Of a stretch of 64,000 nucleotides of DNA, positions 22,401 to 34,406 are shown piece by piece; the first letter of the stretch is position 1, and the number at the start of each line of letters is the position of its first letter. Source of the DNA: Mesostigma viride (Eukaryota > Streptophyta > Mesostigmatophyceae > Mesostigmatales > Mesostigmataceae); assembly GCA_009746045.1 (NCBI GenBank), contig RPFO01001292.1, positions 36,001 to 100,000 of the forward strand, given 5' to 3'. The notes under the pieces are model-generated. The model did not search any database. It was not told where the DNA came from and was given only the letters and a program-made list of their open reading frames with translations. The position numbers and the translations under genes are program-made.

Positions 22401-23092
22401 TATTGTCAAGGGTACACGACGTTTCCAATGATGTCATTAAATGAAGAGGAAAACAAATGTTACTGGACCTGCGATGTGATAATAACCACGCTGAACATGG
22501 CTGCAGGCGGTATTAGAAAAGGAGGCACGTAAGACGATCGATGTGGAACTATTACAGAAAGTAGCACTGGCCCAAAGCTCCGTATTCTAATGGGGAAAAG
22601 TTCAATCTGTAAGACTCCATCAAGAAAATCGTATCAGCCCATAACATTCTGAGTATGGCTTGGGCGAGACCATTCCACTTCCTTTGGACGAAAGGAATAG
22701 ATGCGAACGCCCTCTGCTTCCTTTACTTCACCTGCACGCTTTAATCGCGACGTGCTATTACCAGTTTAGATAGAATCCACAGGCCTATTCACCTTGTTGG
22801 CCTTCGATGAAGGCAGGGATTCGGGAGAGCTGCGGCGCGCAGCAGACGCCAAACTCGCAATGCGAGGTGGCGCCGCAGAGGATAACGAGGTCGGGGATGC
22901 ATGTGAGGTGGTCACAGCACCACGACCACTAGAGGAAGTCCCAGTTGGCTTTTGAACCGTCAAAACCCCAGCAGATGGAGACGGGGAAGAAGTGTGTGCT
23001 GTATTGCCTACAGGACTTGCGTGGCGAAGCTTCTTTTCAGCAGGATTATCAGCCGGGGGAGGCGGCTTGGAATGCCGCCTTGTGAACGCCAT
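13414..23092 (-). CDS. Large acidic coiled-coil protein, about 1,606 aa, unknown function
   Basis: Eight exons read on the minus strand: 23092-22793, 21624-18856, 18498-17833, 17086-16545, 16065-15885, 14592-14355, 14112-14069, 13494-13414. Every junction is GT-AG, codon phases match throughout, and the total (4,821 nt) is divisible by three, ending TGA. Start ATG at 23092 sits in AAACATGG. N-terminus is Ser/Ala/Pro-rich. Exon 2 (923 codons) has a Thr-Ala repeat tract, then a long Asp/Glu-rich region, then EQVRALQRAVGVV and following helix. Exons 3-8 are predicted coiled coil: ELESECDVLRQQLELSRDE, KDTELSQGRRIAALERQKQE, AAYRRMEEMAARAQDTQ, TLQREKDLLERKLDVL, VLEKAFWQAAAEVDRLEKAL. No catalytic domain or known family recognised. 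Cytoskeletal or scaffold role is only a guess. The acceptor AAG at 14113 is the weakest border, and an extra small exon between 13495 and 14068 cannot be excluded. Confidence 0.8.
14893..15440. repeat. 13-bp minisatellite (AGCCTTCATGCCC), about 42 copies
   Basis: Nearly perfect array in the intron between exons 15885-16065 and 14355-14592 of the coiled-coil gene. Three units are 39 nt without stops, so all three plus-strand frames read the same 13-residue phrase MPSLHAQPSCPAF. This is repeat-driven and not a gene. Variants (TTCGTG, CCAACCTTGATG, CATACC) are near both ends. Confidence 0.95.
16437..16513. repeat. Short 17-bp imperfect repeat (AAACTGGnnAAAGCTGCCT)
   Basis: About four to five degenerate copies of a unit CTGCCTAAAACTGGCCAAAG inside the intron just before the exon 16545-17086 donor. 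Confidence 0.7.
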
Positions 23093-23825
23093 GTTTACGT
23101 CCAGGTATGTTTAACGGATACTGCTACTAACGCCATAATTGGCTCAGTGCGAAGCCCCCTTGCATTCTACCTTGCCTATTCTGGCCGTGTACATTAAACT
23201 CGAAAAGATGCCTGGAGCTGCATGACTGAGATCGTGTCAATATCCTTCAGCAATGAAAAGGCAAGTACCGTAAACGTTTTAGTAAATGGGAGCATTTCGA
23301 CTGGATTTAGACTTAAGAAGCTTTCCTGACATGACGTGCCTGATGTCGCGAGCGACGTCCTTGCGCATGAAACGAGCACCCGCCATTTTCAGTTGTCCAG
23401 CTTCCTGTGCTGCCAGTATTACAGTACAGCTGTTATGACCAGAGGCGGTTAGGAGCCCATAAGCCCTGGTAACCGTACGGCGACCAAGTGCTGCTGCCAC
23501 GGGTGCCGAATCAGCTATGCTTAATTGTCAAGAAGCCGTTCATGATACTGCGTGGGACACAACAACAACAACAACAACTGCGCGCTGAATCTCGGCGGAA
23601 TTGCACCAAATGACAGACTGAACCGAGCCCATTCACTGAGATCCTTCATGCTCGCCGAGAGCTCCGTCGGGACGAGAATTACAGCCATAGCTGGCGACAT
23701 TAGGGCACAGGGAGCCAGCAGTAAAGGCTACCTGCCGGTGACCTGTTGTGAAGCCAGACAACGCGAAACTCTTCCCCCCCACTTGTCTGGCGGGGCCCGC
23801 CTTGCATGTAGCCCCGGGATCGGCA
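23093..23825. promoter_or_regulatory. Shared divergent promoter region
   Basis: The coiled-coil gene (ATG at 23092, minus) and the HRGP gene (ATG at 23826, plus) are head to head with 733 bp between start codons, so their promoters must share this stretch. A (CAA)6 tract preceded by GTGGGACA lies at about 23549-23578; the same phrase is at 62816-62843. No TATA box was identified with confidence. Confidence 0.5.
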
Positions 23826-25599
23826 ATGGCGAGGTTATGCTTCCACGTCCTGTTCTCGCTTGCTCTTGTAGTGGTAACGTCAAGGTTAGGGCTTGCTTCT
23901 CCTGGCACTAATCCACCATGCGATCAGGCATACCAGCTAGCTTTCGACACGATGAACTCTCGAATTACCGGCTTCTACAATATCACGGTAGTGCGAGCCT
24001 GTAGCCGTTACAGGGAGGACACGCCATTGCGGTGCCCGAATCTACTATCGGGGATCACAAGATTGCAGCTGTGCAACTGTCTGGATGCGCAGACGAGCGA
24101 GCTTGGAAGCAATAGGACCCTCTGGGTACGATGCATTTTCGCCTCACTTTGTCACTTGGTCCGCTCCTGTTCTATTCGGTCGGTTGTAACGCATGCGCGT
24201 GCCTCTGATCACTGCTGCAGTTTGTGCCGTGAAATGCTTCCGGGCGTCAGTTCCCCCTGGCCCTGATTTGCCGCGGTGTCTGCTTCCCGGTTTCTTACAA
24301 CTTTTCACCACGTTCATATTTTACAATCGCATCGTTTCACAGGAGCCATTGGTGGTTGGAATAAACTCGAATTGCATTATAGGTAAGCTCCCAAACCGGC
24401 TAGATCATGTTGTCTGCTTGGTTGTCTGCTGCTTTGATCGTGTCTGTTGGTTGTTCGGTGACTGGCATTCTACCGACAAAGACCGCCCCGTTAAGTGGGC
24501 CCAGGTCTTGGAACAGATGATAAGGTGGAATAGGAGAGATTTGGTCTGTGTTACTGTGCATGTTGCGGTAGGGGCCTCCCAGTGATTCTTGTACCTGATG
24601 TGAACAGATCTATACTGATTGCTTCCCTTATAGTTATCTTCTGCTAGTGTTTTATCATGGCCCAGTCCTGGCAGATTGCCAAGAAACAGACCTTCTAATG
24701 TATCACATATGCATGGCACCCCGTTGCGTCTAATGTTGGCCCCCCTGGCGATGGGACCTCCCTGGCTTGTCATGTCACCATCCCTAGCGGCCGCTCTGCA
24801 AGGCATAGGATCCCATAGTGTCTGTGATGCCTTGATACACATGTCCTGATCCTGCCTTGCCCCGTGGGAGGGACCGTTGGACCTACATCACATACAACAT
24901 TATGCTTGATGGGACACACAACGTCATGCTTGATGGAACTAGCGGCTGCAAGCAGTACGTGTGTGGTTGTGGGTGGGGGTGGGGGTGGCGGGTGCGGGTG
25001 CGGGATCAGAAGGGGAGGCAAAATGCTAGTTAAGTACTGGCGTCCGGTCAGGTCATGCCCCTCCTTGTCCACCTCTGCTACACGTGGTGCACTTTCCTCG
25101 CCCTGGTGTGTGCTGCTGACAGGGTTTGGCTGCTGGTGGGAGTGATGTCATGGGATAGCGTGCTGCGCTTTGGCCGTGTGCTCTGTGCCCCGGTGGCAGC
25201 ACCACACTCGTGTTGGCCGCTGCCATCAAGCTATAGCTAGCCAGCCAGCACCAGGGCTTTGAACTAAGCTCGCTTGTTCCCCTCTGTCGTCCTTTCCTTG
25301 TATTTTCGCTTCCTCCCGCACACTGCGTTTCGCAATGGTGGGCTCGACCACGCCGCGTGCTGGTTTCCACCAACCAGGCGTGGACACCTGTCCACCGGAG
25401 CAGTACCAGGCCATCCTCCTGGACTGCGCCAACGAGGGCCCGCAATTTCTGGGTATGTTGCTGTGTGGCGCTATATATTGGGCATGGTACGTTGAGCATG
25501 GTAGCAGGGGTAAGGCATGACATCCAAGCTGGTGCCAGAATACCTGCGAAGAAAGGGCTGATGTGGGTGCTGTCAGTCCCATTCTGCAAGCCAGTGCGG

Positions 25600-25637
<38 letters not shown>

Positions 25638-28133
25638 CGCACTAACCAGACGAAACTTTCAGAATAGTAGCCCCCCCCCCTGACATGGACCCACTTAACT
25701 GTCCAATATTGCAGGTTCACCCCGGCGAGTGTAGAAGGGGGAGGGGATCACCGTCCCATTCCGTACGCCCCTAGTGGGGCCCCCCATCCACCCCACAGAA
25801 TGTGCCTATTCTTGGTTAGCGGTGGTATGGTCCCTCGGTAGATGGTTGGGACGTGACAGCCAGTCGCGGCCAGTACCAGTAGTAGTACAGTCATCCACGC
25901 CTTAAGTTGGGTTGGCTTAAGTTGTGTTCACGCCTTAAGTTGGGTCGCATAGGATTTTGGCATTCTAAGTTCAAAGCGGTTCAGGACAGTATGTTTTAGT
26001 ATATCTAGTTCAAATCAGTACAATCTATTAGAGTCATTGACGCCAAGGTAAGTTGGGTTCAGGCCTTAAGTTGGGTTGACCCCTCAAAATCCTCTAACCC
26101 AACTAAAGGCGTGAATGACTGTAGTCGCTGTCATGTGAGCCAGCAAAGTTTATCTATCTGCTCTTGCCAGCTGGCAATCATCCAACCAAGTCGCTGCATG
26201 AGACGGCTATTTACTTGCATGACTATATATACTGTAGTGGTCAAAATCACTTTGCGATGAATACTTTGCGAATTGACCCCGCAAACTTCTATTAATTTGC
26301 TTTATTTTGGCTCGCAAACATGCCAGTGTACTTGTCTTCTAGATTTCGTACCAGTTTCATGGGATTTTACTAGGAAAGCGCCGCGTCACAATTACCATGT
26401 TGAAATAGTTTTGCCTCGCAAATCTAAACTTTTACATGGCTTTGAGGTTGCAAAATATTTTGTTGCAATGTGATTTTGAATACTATGATAGTATACTACT
26501 AGTTGTGTGCTTAAAACGGCTTGCTGGTATTTCCATGTTTTTCTTTCTCGCTCTTTTCCTCGCCTTGTTTTGATTATTTGAGTATTCGATGTTGATGAAT
26601 TTATATAACTGTACACTAGTATATGGGAGCCAATGCATGTGGCATGACTACATACAGCAGCACGGTGGCATGTCCCCGTGGCGTGAGTAATGGGCAGTCA
26701 CACTCGCACTTCCACCTGTGTCCTTGGCAGCAGTGCTGGATGATGCTACCCAGCACACCAGCTTTGCTGCTGCGCGGAGTGGACTCCGGACTACTGCGGC
26801 GCCGCATATCGGTTTGGTCCATTCACGCTTACCTTGAGAGCAGAGAAGCAACACGCATGTTTTTTTTCGCAGCTGGCATGCTCCGTCACGGCCAGCACAT
26901 ACTACACGGGACATGTCCATGCCACAGCAGCAATGAGCGCGACGAGTGGGCCTGTGCTCGCCAGTGCCCTGACATGTCAGTTGTTGTGTTTGTTGTACTG
27001 CAACAGCCGGCTGTAATGGGACACATGGCTGCCGTTTGACTTGGATAAAGGAGGTCCCTCTGGCACCCATTCCATACCGTTTATGCATTCCATACCCCGC
27101 CTGCCTCACCTGTCTGTCACCTGGTGGTACTCTTGAATGCGTTGTGATTGCTGGCATCTGGCCCCCTCAGGTCTGGACACCCGGTACTACAACACCCTGT
27201 TCAGATACGTGGGCTTTCCGCCGCCGCCACCACTGCCAGCTGAGTTGCCACCACCTAGCCCACCCCCTTCCCCACCCCCTTCCCCACCCCCTTCCCCGTC
27301 CCCTTCGCCGCCCCCCTCCCCGCCCCCTTCCCCACCCCCTTCGCCACCCCCTTCCCCACCCCCTTCACCCCCCCTCCCCCGCCCCCTCCTCCCCCCCCTC
27401 CATCGCTGCCTTCGCCACCCCCGCCCCCATCGCCACCCCCACTTTTGGTGCCTCCACCACCCCCGTCACCCCCACCGGTCTTTCAACCTCCACCGCCGCC
27501 TTCACCACCCCCAGTTTTGCGACCTCCACCACCCCCTTCACCACCCCCTTCGCCACCGCCATCACCACCCCCATCACCGCCCCTGTCTCCGCCCCCCTCC
27601 CCCCCCCTTCGCCGCCCCCTTCCCCCCCCCGTCCCCCCCCCTTCCCCCCCCCCTCCCCATCCCCTTCCCCCCCCCCATTGTCAGGCCTCCACCTCCGCCC
27701 CCCCTCCCGCCACCAAAGCTAAGCCCTCCCCCACCTCCCCTCGACATGGTGGCCGTCGCCAAGTGCTTGTCGGCCCAGCAGCGTGTGATGGATGCGTTCC
27801 TGGACAACCTCACGGGGCTTGTCAACACAGATGTGCTAGCAGGCGGCGACATCGTCATGTCTTGCATCAACTATGAGGAGACGGACCACGGCTGCCCCAA
27901 CACTAACGCAGCCAAGATCTCACAAGTGGACCTGTGCCAGTGCATAATGACGATCGTGAACACATGGCATTCCAACCTCCCCTACTGGGTACGTGAGCCA
28001 TGTGGCTATTTTCGCATGCTTCTGGCCACAGGCTTGGCTAACCTGGCTTGCTGTCATGTATGTGATTCATTTTGCCATGCAAGGGCTCCCTCGCTGTGGG
28101 GCGCCATGGGGTAGGGGGGAAGGGGGTGAGAGG

Positions 28134-28196
<63 letters not shown>

Positions 28197-29935
28197 CTGG
28201 GAGCAGTCTGGGTGTCCCCCCGTCGTACTCGGATGCTGCTCGCTTCTTTCCTTGCAAGTCACTTTTTCCTTGGCTAAACGGTAGGCTAGCTGTTGTCACG
28301 TCGAGCAGGGTTTAGGCGACATGTCTGGGAAGCATGTGGTTGAATGATCACGCGTGCTGATGAAAGCATCCATGGGGGACCACCGAGCATGTCCACTGAA
28401 GCATGGAACGTCTGACCACATGGTGCGCCGCTTGCTCCTTGGCGGTTCTCGGCACTGTATTTCACAGCAGTATGTATGATGGGCAAAATTCAGGCGTTCA
28501 ATGCGTCCACGCTGTTCTGTCAGGGGGGGGAATAGCCATCTGCGTGACTCGCAGGGTTCAACGATCGATGTGTCTCTCCCTGTACGCTGTGGACATGTGG
28601 CAGATGCTGAGCTGGCAAGCTCCAGGCCATTGCTGCTACCTGTTTTGTGGGAAAGGCGTAACACTTTATCTTTCCTTGAGTGTACATCGCCATGTTCATC
28701 CCCATTACGTTTTAAGCTTATTTGCGAGCTTAGTTACGATCCCTGTCTCGGTAAACGCGGCCTTGGTTTACGTATGGCGCCATATCTCATGCCTTGCTGG
28801 AGCTCCATGGCTCATGGCTTGCGTGCTGCGCTAGCATCAGCACAGCGCTTGCGTTCTGATGCAAATCTCGCTGCCCCTCTTTTCCGGGTGCCTGCGGCTT
28901 TTGCTGGTTCCTTTGGCGGTCCTGCGCGAACAGGCCCCCAAGCTAAAGGAAGCTAGCCTGGCTTGCGACGCGTTCCAGGAGGTGTACTGCGACGACCAAG
29001 AGCGTGTACAGCTGTTCAAAACATTTTGCAATGCGAGCCTGCACACAGGTACGGCCGTGTCTGTTATTGTGACAGGATCGGTGACCATGCATACCTGCCA
29101 CGCTGTGGGACCATCCCCAGCAAATCTAATGAATTAATGTACACGGAGACTGTGTCACTTGAGCATACGTCCCCCATGGGGCTCCTGCTAGTTGGTTGCC
29201 ATGCTGGGCACTTCTTGGTTGGCAACACCCCCGCTGATGTGAACTAACGGGGCAAGAAAGGCCCGCTGATCTGAACTAGTGGGGCAAGAAGGGCACGTAG
29301 ATTTCTAGCGCGCTTGGCTGAGGGCTTACGTTCGCACGAGCTGCTCTGGTGAGTATTTCCCAAGCGGCTTTGGGCCTGGAGACGCTATGTCATGAAACAT
29401 CCCCACTTTGGCAATTGCACCACGCATCCCCGCTTGTTGTCGTACTTGGAGGTGGTGTCATAGTCTCCCACGTTGCCTACATCTTGGGGTGGGAGTGGAC
29501 GTTGCTTTCCCACGTTGCCTACGTCTCGGGGTGGGCGTGGAAGTAGGTTGCCAATTCCTTGTCATCGCCTCATCAATTGCTTGTTAAACACCGGCCTTCT
29601 GGCCATGTACCCTGCTTGCAAGCATGTGCTATGGCTGTTCAAGGGTGCCTGTGACGAGAGCCTTTTCTAAGACCTGCCTGTGCCTGCCGCCCGTTGCGCT
29701 CCTCTTCCTCGCTGCTGTCATCCATTCTTCCCTCTGTCACTGCTGGGATGCGTTTACCCCTCTGTCACTGCTGGCATATGCAGACATGCAGAATAAAATG
29801 GACGACATCTTTATTGCGGCCGGGCGTTCAAAAATCTCGCCCTCACCACCCCCACGCGCACCTTCCGCGCCGTCGCCCCCCAGCAGCATCAACTTCCCCT
29901 CGGCGTCCAGCCGGCTGGCCTGTGGCCGCGCACTG
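23826..29935 (+). CDS. Secreted Cys-rich module protein with Ser-Pro-Pro linkers (HRGP-type), 3' end unresolved
   Basis: Exons with matching phases: 23826-24125, 24343-24382, 25378-25452, 27171-27988, 28934-29048, 29784-29935. Residues 1-24 form a signal peptide (hydrophobic core LCFHVLFSLALVVV). Module 1 (CDQAYQLAF, C, CP, LCNC, then CPPEQYQAILLDC) is followed by a long PPSPP tract. Module 2 repeats the pattern (KCLSAQQRVMDAF, C, CP, LCQC, then CDAFQEVYC) and a second short PPPRAPSAPSPP tract. A third module seems to begin SRLACGRAL. Exon borders fall at equivalent places in both modules. This is the style of volvocine hydroxyproline-rich wall glycoproteins, but the Cys pattern is not the pherophorin domain I know. 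Middle of the Pro tract (about 27375-27600) is Pro-rich only in another frame, suggesting compensating indels. Further exons likely follow; candidates are 30549-30641 and 31167-31387 (TAG). Confidence 0.75.
25601..25637. repeat. 37-nt homopolymer G run
   Basis: Uninterrupted run of G in intron 3 of the HRGP gene, followed 33 bp later by a C run (25671-25680). Length is likely imprecise because sequencing slips on such tracts. Confidence 0.9.
25886..26123. mobile_element. Tc1/mariner-type MITE, 238 bp
   Basis: Ends TACAGTCATCCACGCC and GGCGTGAATGACTGTA are inverted repeats, continuing inward as TTAAGTTGGGTT / AACCCAACTaAAGG. The CAGT...ACTG termini within TA are the mark of Tc1/mariner elements, which duplicate TA. 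No ORF inside. A truncated relative with the same interior is at 38095-38256. It lies in intron 3 of the HRGP gene. Confidence 0.75.
28136..28192. repeat. (GT)n microsatellite
   Basis: About 28 GT units in intron 4 of the HRGP gene. Confidence 0.95.
29451..29547. repeat. 38-bp tandem duplication
   Basis: CCCACGTTGCCTAC followed by ATCTTGGGGTGGGAGTGGA or GTCTCGGGGTGGGCGTGGA, two adjacent copies, inside an HRGP intron. Confidence 0.7.
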
Positions 29936-32900
29936 GTGGGTGGGCGGGGGAGCCAGGCAGCAGGAATATATCCGAATCCAAGTCAGAAGGGATGTATCCG
30001 GTCTAGGATTCTGCACAGGGGACATCCGGTGGTGTGTGTCGTGAATGCCAGCGGGCAGAATTGCGGCATGCTGCCGGTGCCAGTAGGCAAATGTTCGGTC
30101 CCCGCCCAGGAAGGCAGCACGGTGGGGCAATTTCCCTGTGCTATGCGTGGTATCTCCAGACTCTTTGTGCGTTTCCCCAAGTGTTGGGGTGCTTTTCTAG
30201 TGGTATTTTCGCCCGTGTGAGGAGCACAGCGTTACCTATAGGCACCTTACTGTGACCGTATACTATGATGTTACCATTATCCCAGCGGGCATCACGCGTG
30301 AGCGGGGAGTTGAACAATGTGGCTGGTGCAAGCTTGCCTGCATGCCTGCATGCCTGCCTGGCATCCCCGTTCTGGCTTGTGGCTACCACCCGTCACCAGT
30401 CAGTATAGTGCCCGCCAGCGTAGTCTTGTCACACCATGCTGGCCTGGCTGGGAATGGCATTCTAGGCGAAGGCAAATAAAGGGGATGACAGCACAGGGTA
30501 GGGTATCCTGCCAGCCATGGGGATGGACCCAACTATTGGTGGCCACAGGCTGGCTCGCCTGCAGGAAGCACGAGCCGCGGAGGTCCATTACTTCAAGCGT
30601 TTGCACTTGCCCAGCGGTGCATTTTCCCACCATACACTTGGGTTTTTATTCGTCGTTGTTTGGATGAGTGGAGGAGGCAACGAAGCGGGCCTAGGTGAAG
30701 TAGGCATGAAAAGTGTCTGCCTGACGGGAGAAGGGGTAACCTGCTCTCCTACATTCTATATGCTAGCATCCCGTTGGTACAATGGACACACGGCTGAGTA
30801 GGACAGGCGGGCCAAGTGGGTGTACGATTGCGTGAGGTAGCGGGATGACAAGCAGCTTCAGGGACCCCCTGGATACCAGGATCTGTCAGGTGGCACATAC
30901 ATACGTTCCCAGTGTTCTCATTATGGCTCTCATGGCTCCCGTTTTCCCCCTTTTGACAACCTGAGGACAAGCCTCTTTCTTTTATGACAACCCTACTTTT
31001 CTATGATAGCCTTTTTTTTTTTTTCCTACGATAACCCTGTGCATGTGCATAGCTGTGGTGCCCGCGTTGTGCTGGCATGGAAATTGTTTAAGAAACATGT
31101 TCTCTGGCCGTCCTTGCGTGCCTGTGATCTATGTGGCATGCGTCTGTTTATCTCTGGCGACAGCCGGTGCTGTGGGCTCTCCTCGCAGTCCTCTTGGCAG
31201 TCCTGCGCTGGACTTAAGCGCTTTTGTGGCGAGACAACTCATCGGTGGCGGACGCCGGCAGCGGGAAGGGGCACGGGGCCGGCGTGTCCGAAAGAATATT
31301 CTTAATGTGTGGCGTAGAAAGCGGACGAGAATTAGGGCCGCAGATGCTTGGCATCTCCCCGCGTCCGCGTTCTGCTCCCAACTTTAGCATCCCCCAACGG
31401 CCTCTCGCCCCGCTGTGGGGCCTATCTTCGTTCATTTAAAGGGCGCATTTTTGCCATGGCTAAAGGGGGCCGGCACCGCAGGAATGGGCGCCCTGGCGAT
31501 TCTTCTCACACAGAGTGCATGTTTGTCAGCTGGGGTCATAGGCGTCTTCTTGTGGGCAGGGTATCTTGTGAGCAGGGGTGGCCACGGCTGGCATCTACAC
31601 GCGCCAAGTCGTACCTATCGTCTGCGAATGCCAGGACCACGTATGGTCTCGTTTCAGGAAGGGCATGTACTCACCGGCGATGCATGGTGGAGGCACCAGG
31701 ATAGCTGCAGGGTGGGCCAGGGGGGGGTGGATGGCTGCAGGCTGCACCTGTGAATGACAAGGGCAGGGTGTCCAGTCCTGTCAAGGCTATCGTTCTGGCA
31801 TGCAATGGCTATTAGTAATGGCTTGACAGAAACAAGGCCAGGTCCTGTCAAGGCCAGGTCCTGTCAAGGCCAGGTCCTGTCAAGGCCAGGTCCTGTCAAG
31901 GCCAATAATGGGGTGCTCCCGCAGGACCGATTCAGGTTGGTGTCTACTACGTTCCATTGGGGCGACCCCAAACGCTGTGGGGTCAGCTTGCTCAGGCGCA
32001 TTTGGAGCAAGGCGCTGGCAACCCTGTGCGTATCCGGCATCTTGGATTCAGCCAGCCAGTTGGCTGGATCGTGGGTATGACAGCTTAATCTGTGATAGGC
32101 GCCCAGCAGGCCCTGGTCTTTATCTGCCTGCCACCAAGCATACCGTGCATACTGATGCTTTGGTTTTAGGGGGGCTGCGAAGCGGATTGGTTCAGCCAGG
32201 CTTCCTCGGGAGGTTCTTGTCTCCTGACAACATGGGGCTCTTGTGGGCTTTCCCTGAAGAAGCCCCATGGTCGGTCAAGTGCCTCAACCGTGGGTTGTCA
32301 ATTTACTGCGTGCACCCTGGTGCACATGGTTGCTTATGCAAATGCACCTGTACGATCCTGAGGCGGTGTCGTCATGACGCGGTTGTGGTTTACCCATGAC
32401 TGCTGTTTTAGCATATTCAATTTCTGGGTTGTTTGCTGCCTTGCTGAGAGAAGGGGCGGACAACTAGCATTCATCGGGTTCGTGCGCTGTCATCCTCAGG
32501 GGACAGGACATACCTAAAGTGCACTTTTCTGGAAGCCATACCTATGCATGTGATAAAAATCGAATGATGATTGGAAAGCATAAATATGATGAAAGTTTTA
32601 TTCCAACCACTTGAGGTGGGTGGGGTCGGGGGGGGGGGGAGACTAGCCAGTAGCCCCCCGGTTAGTTTCCGGCGTGGATGAAACGTAAGAAACTCAGGGG
32701 GGGAATCCGACGTCAGGTACCCAGGGGTGGAAACCGAGGCCGAAACTGACGTCCCGGCCGTTGGATCCCTACCAGATTGCAAACTATCCCCTAGTATAAT
32801 GACCAATGAGCCAATGCTAAGGTCGGTTCTCATGCAAAGTTGGACGCAAGCCTGACGCATGCAAGTATGGTTCAGTTTGTTTGGCGGCCGGGGCGGAACA

Positions 32901-33060
32901 TGCATGGGACGCCGCGCCAGTCATCAGCCATTATATGCTGCAACTCCGGGCCCACACAGCAGTGTCGCGATCGGCGGCGTCGGATTTGAGTCGGGAACTC
33001 GAGGCCGCGAAACGGCGTCGCGACGCGTCGGAATATATTCGAAACGTAGGAGGGTGCCGT
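29936..33060. other. HRGP 3' region or intergenic, with small tandem repeats
   Basis: Possible HRGP exons at 30549-30641 and 31167-31387 are noted in that entry. ORFs at about 31926-32080 and 32169-32399 are bordered by CAG/TAG and GT but their phases do not join convincingly. At 31840-31908 a 16-bp unit (AAGGCCAGGTCCTGTC) repeats four times. 32876-33060 reads RSAASDLSRELEAAKRRRD, a helix-like fragment abutting a LINE tail, perhaps retroelement-derived. Confidence 0.4.
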
Positions 33061-33067
33061 CGGGAAT

Positions 33068-33240
33068 ATGTGCTACATGATCTCCCCACGGAGTCATGTT
33101 ATAATTTAATTTAACTTAATTTTTTAACCGGATGGATGGATGGGGGGCAAAGCCGCGAAACCGAACTAATTAATCTAACTCTGAGCTAATCTAATCTAGA
33201 ACCCCCTACCTATGCTACTCAGCAAAGCGCCCCTTCCGCT
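33068..33240. repeat. Two family-2 LINE 3' ends placed tail to tail
   Basis: 33068-33125 is a plus-oriented tail with the stem-loop 33076-33098 (CTCC-CCAC-GGAG) and TTTAATTTAACTTAAT. 33130-33240 is, in reverse complement, the segment just upstream of the family-2 tail seen at 8500-8590 (GGGGCGCT-TGCTGAGTA, TTCGGTTTCGCGG, CCATCCATCC). The two 3' ends converge on the shared AT tract. Confidence 0.7.
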
Positions 33241-33426
33241 TGGGGGGCCGTCGTTAACAACCCGGGTAGCCCCAACCATGCACTGGTCATTAACGCGCTA
33301 AACATAGATAATACGCTTTTTTAGTCACATTTTCCCTAGGAAAACAAGAGCGCTACTCCTGGAATAGTCTCACTTCAAGTGAACCAGCTACTTTCCGTCA
33401 CAATGAATTTTAAATGTATCATGAAC

Positions 33427-33919
33427 TCATCCTCTAATAGCGGCGTCTGCTGCTAGTAGGCCGGCACTTAGCTCGCACCAACCAGGTAGAAACCTCACGT
33501 GGCCCAGCCAGGCCGGCCGGCACCTCCTCACATGGGCCGGGCCCAGCCCGGTTAGACGCCGCAAGGCCCGCACCTTCAAAGAGCAGCTCGTAGAGGACAT
33601 GGGGGGCCTAGGCCTCTCCGTGATATTTGCACAACGATGATGGACACGGCCAAGTGGGCCCAGGTCATAGAGGACAACAACCCCCCTGCAATGGGGAAGC
33701 CACGTACGCGTTTGCACCCGTGGGCGGCATGCTAGAGACAAGACCTCAAGGGTCGCGGGCACCATATAGTTACAGGACTTTTTGTATATAGCTTGTAGAT
33801 AGCTTACATGTAGACCGGTAGGATTGCGTGTGCCCATCCCTCCCTCCCTCCCTCCATCGGGGTTAATGCTCCGTGACTCCCCAACGGGAGCACGAGTTGA
33901 ATTAGTTAATTAATTAATA
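33427..33919 (+). pseudogene. 5'-truncated LINE, family-1 tail copy
   Basis: Plus-strand remnant with KARTFKEQLVEDMGGLGLS encoded at about 33566-33620, the same 3' coding segment as in the LINE at 3596-5425. It ends with the stem-loop 33867-33894 (CTCCC-CAAC-GGGAG) and TTAATTAATTAA. A CCCT/CCAT run at 33838-33855 precedes the tail. Stops interrupt the coding part. Confidence 0.75.
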
Positions 33920-34162
33920 GTCTAATTTCACATTCTAGAATGTATTTTTGGCATTTCTTTTGCCCTATAGTGGTAGTTTCGCCTCAACGCAGTCGCCATG
34001 GCCACTTCCGCATGCAAGCTAGGGGTGCGCGCAACTTGCACCCATTTTTCACGGTACGGACGGTACCGCCAATTTTTTGGCGCCAAAAATTTTCGCCCAT
34101 GTCCCGCCCCCTGAACCTGCTGCTCGCCCCCACATGCAAAGCCAGGATAGGCCGTACGTGTC
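33920..34162. repeat. Relative of the TTAA-element right end
   Basis: Shares with 11300-11410 the order TCGCCATGGCCA, GCGCnA, TGCACC, TTTCACG, GGTACCG, AATTTTTTGGCGC. It lies between two TTAA tails (33900-33919 and 34163-34172). Terminal inverted repeats could not be seen here. Confidence 0.5.
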
Positions 34163-34406
34163 AAAACCACTCATTAATTAAGAACATATCTCAGTTGGGA
34201 GCATATGTAACACGTATCCCTGAGGAGGGCATATGGTTGTTAATACATCCTGAGCTACAACCTGCAGCTGGGGGATGTAAACTACCACCTACTCTGGGTG
34301 CACAAGGTGCACCTGCACCACCATGATGTATCATACCTAAAAGGCCTGGCATCCATGGTGTGGAAGACGATTATCGCTAGGCAATTGCTAGGGCATGGCG
34401 TCTCAG

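Noticed and set aside
28137-28299. VCVCVC and HTHTHT ORFs
   Set aside because: Derived from the GT microsatellite.
31926-32399. Two exon-like ORFs after the HRGP gene
   Set aside because: Borders exist but the coding phases do not agree in the frame that looks protein-like, and no domain is visible.
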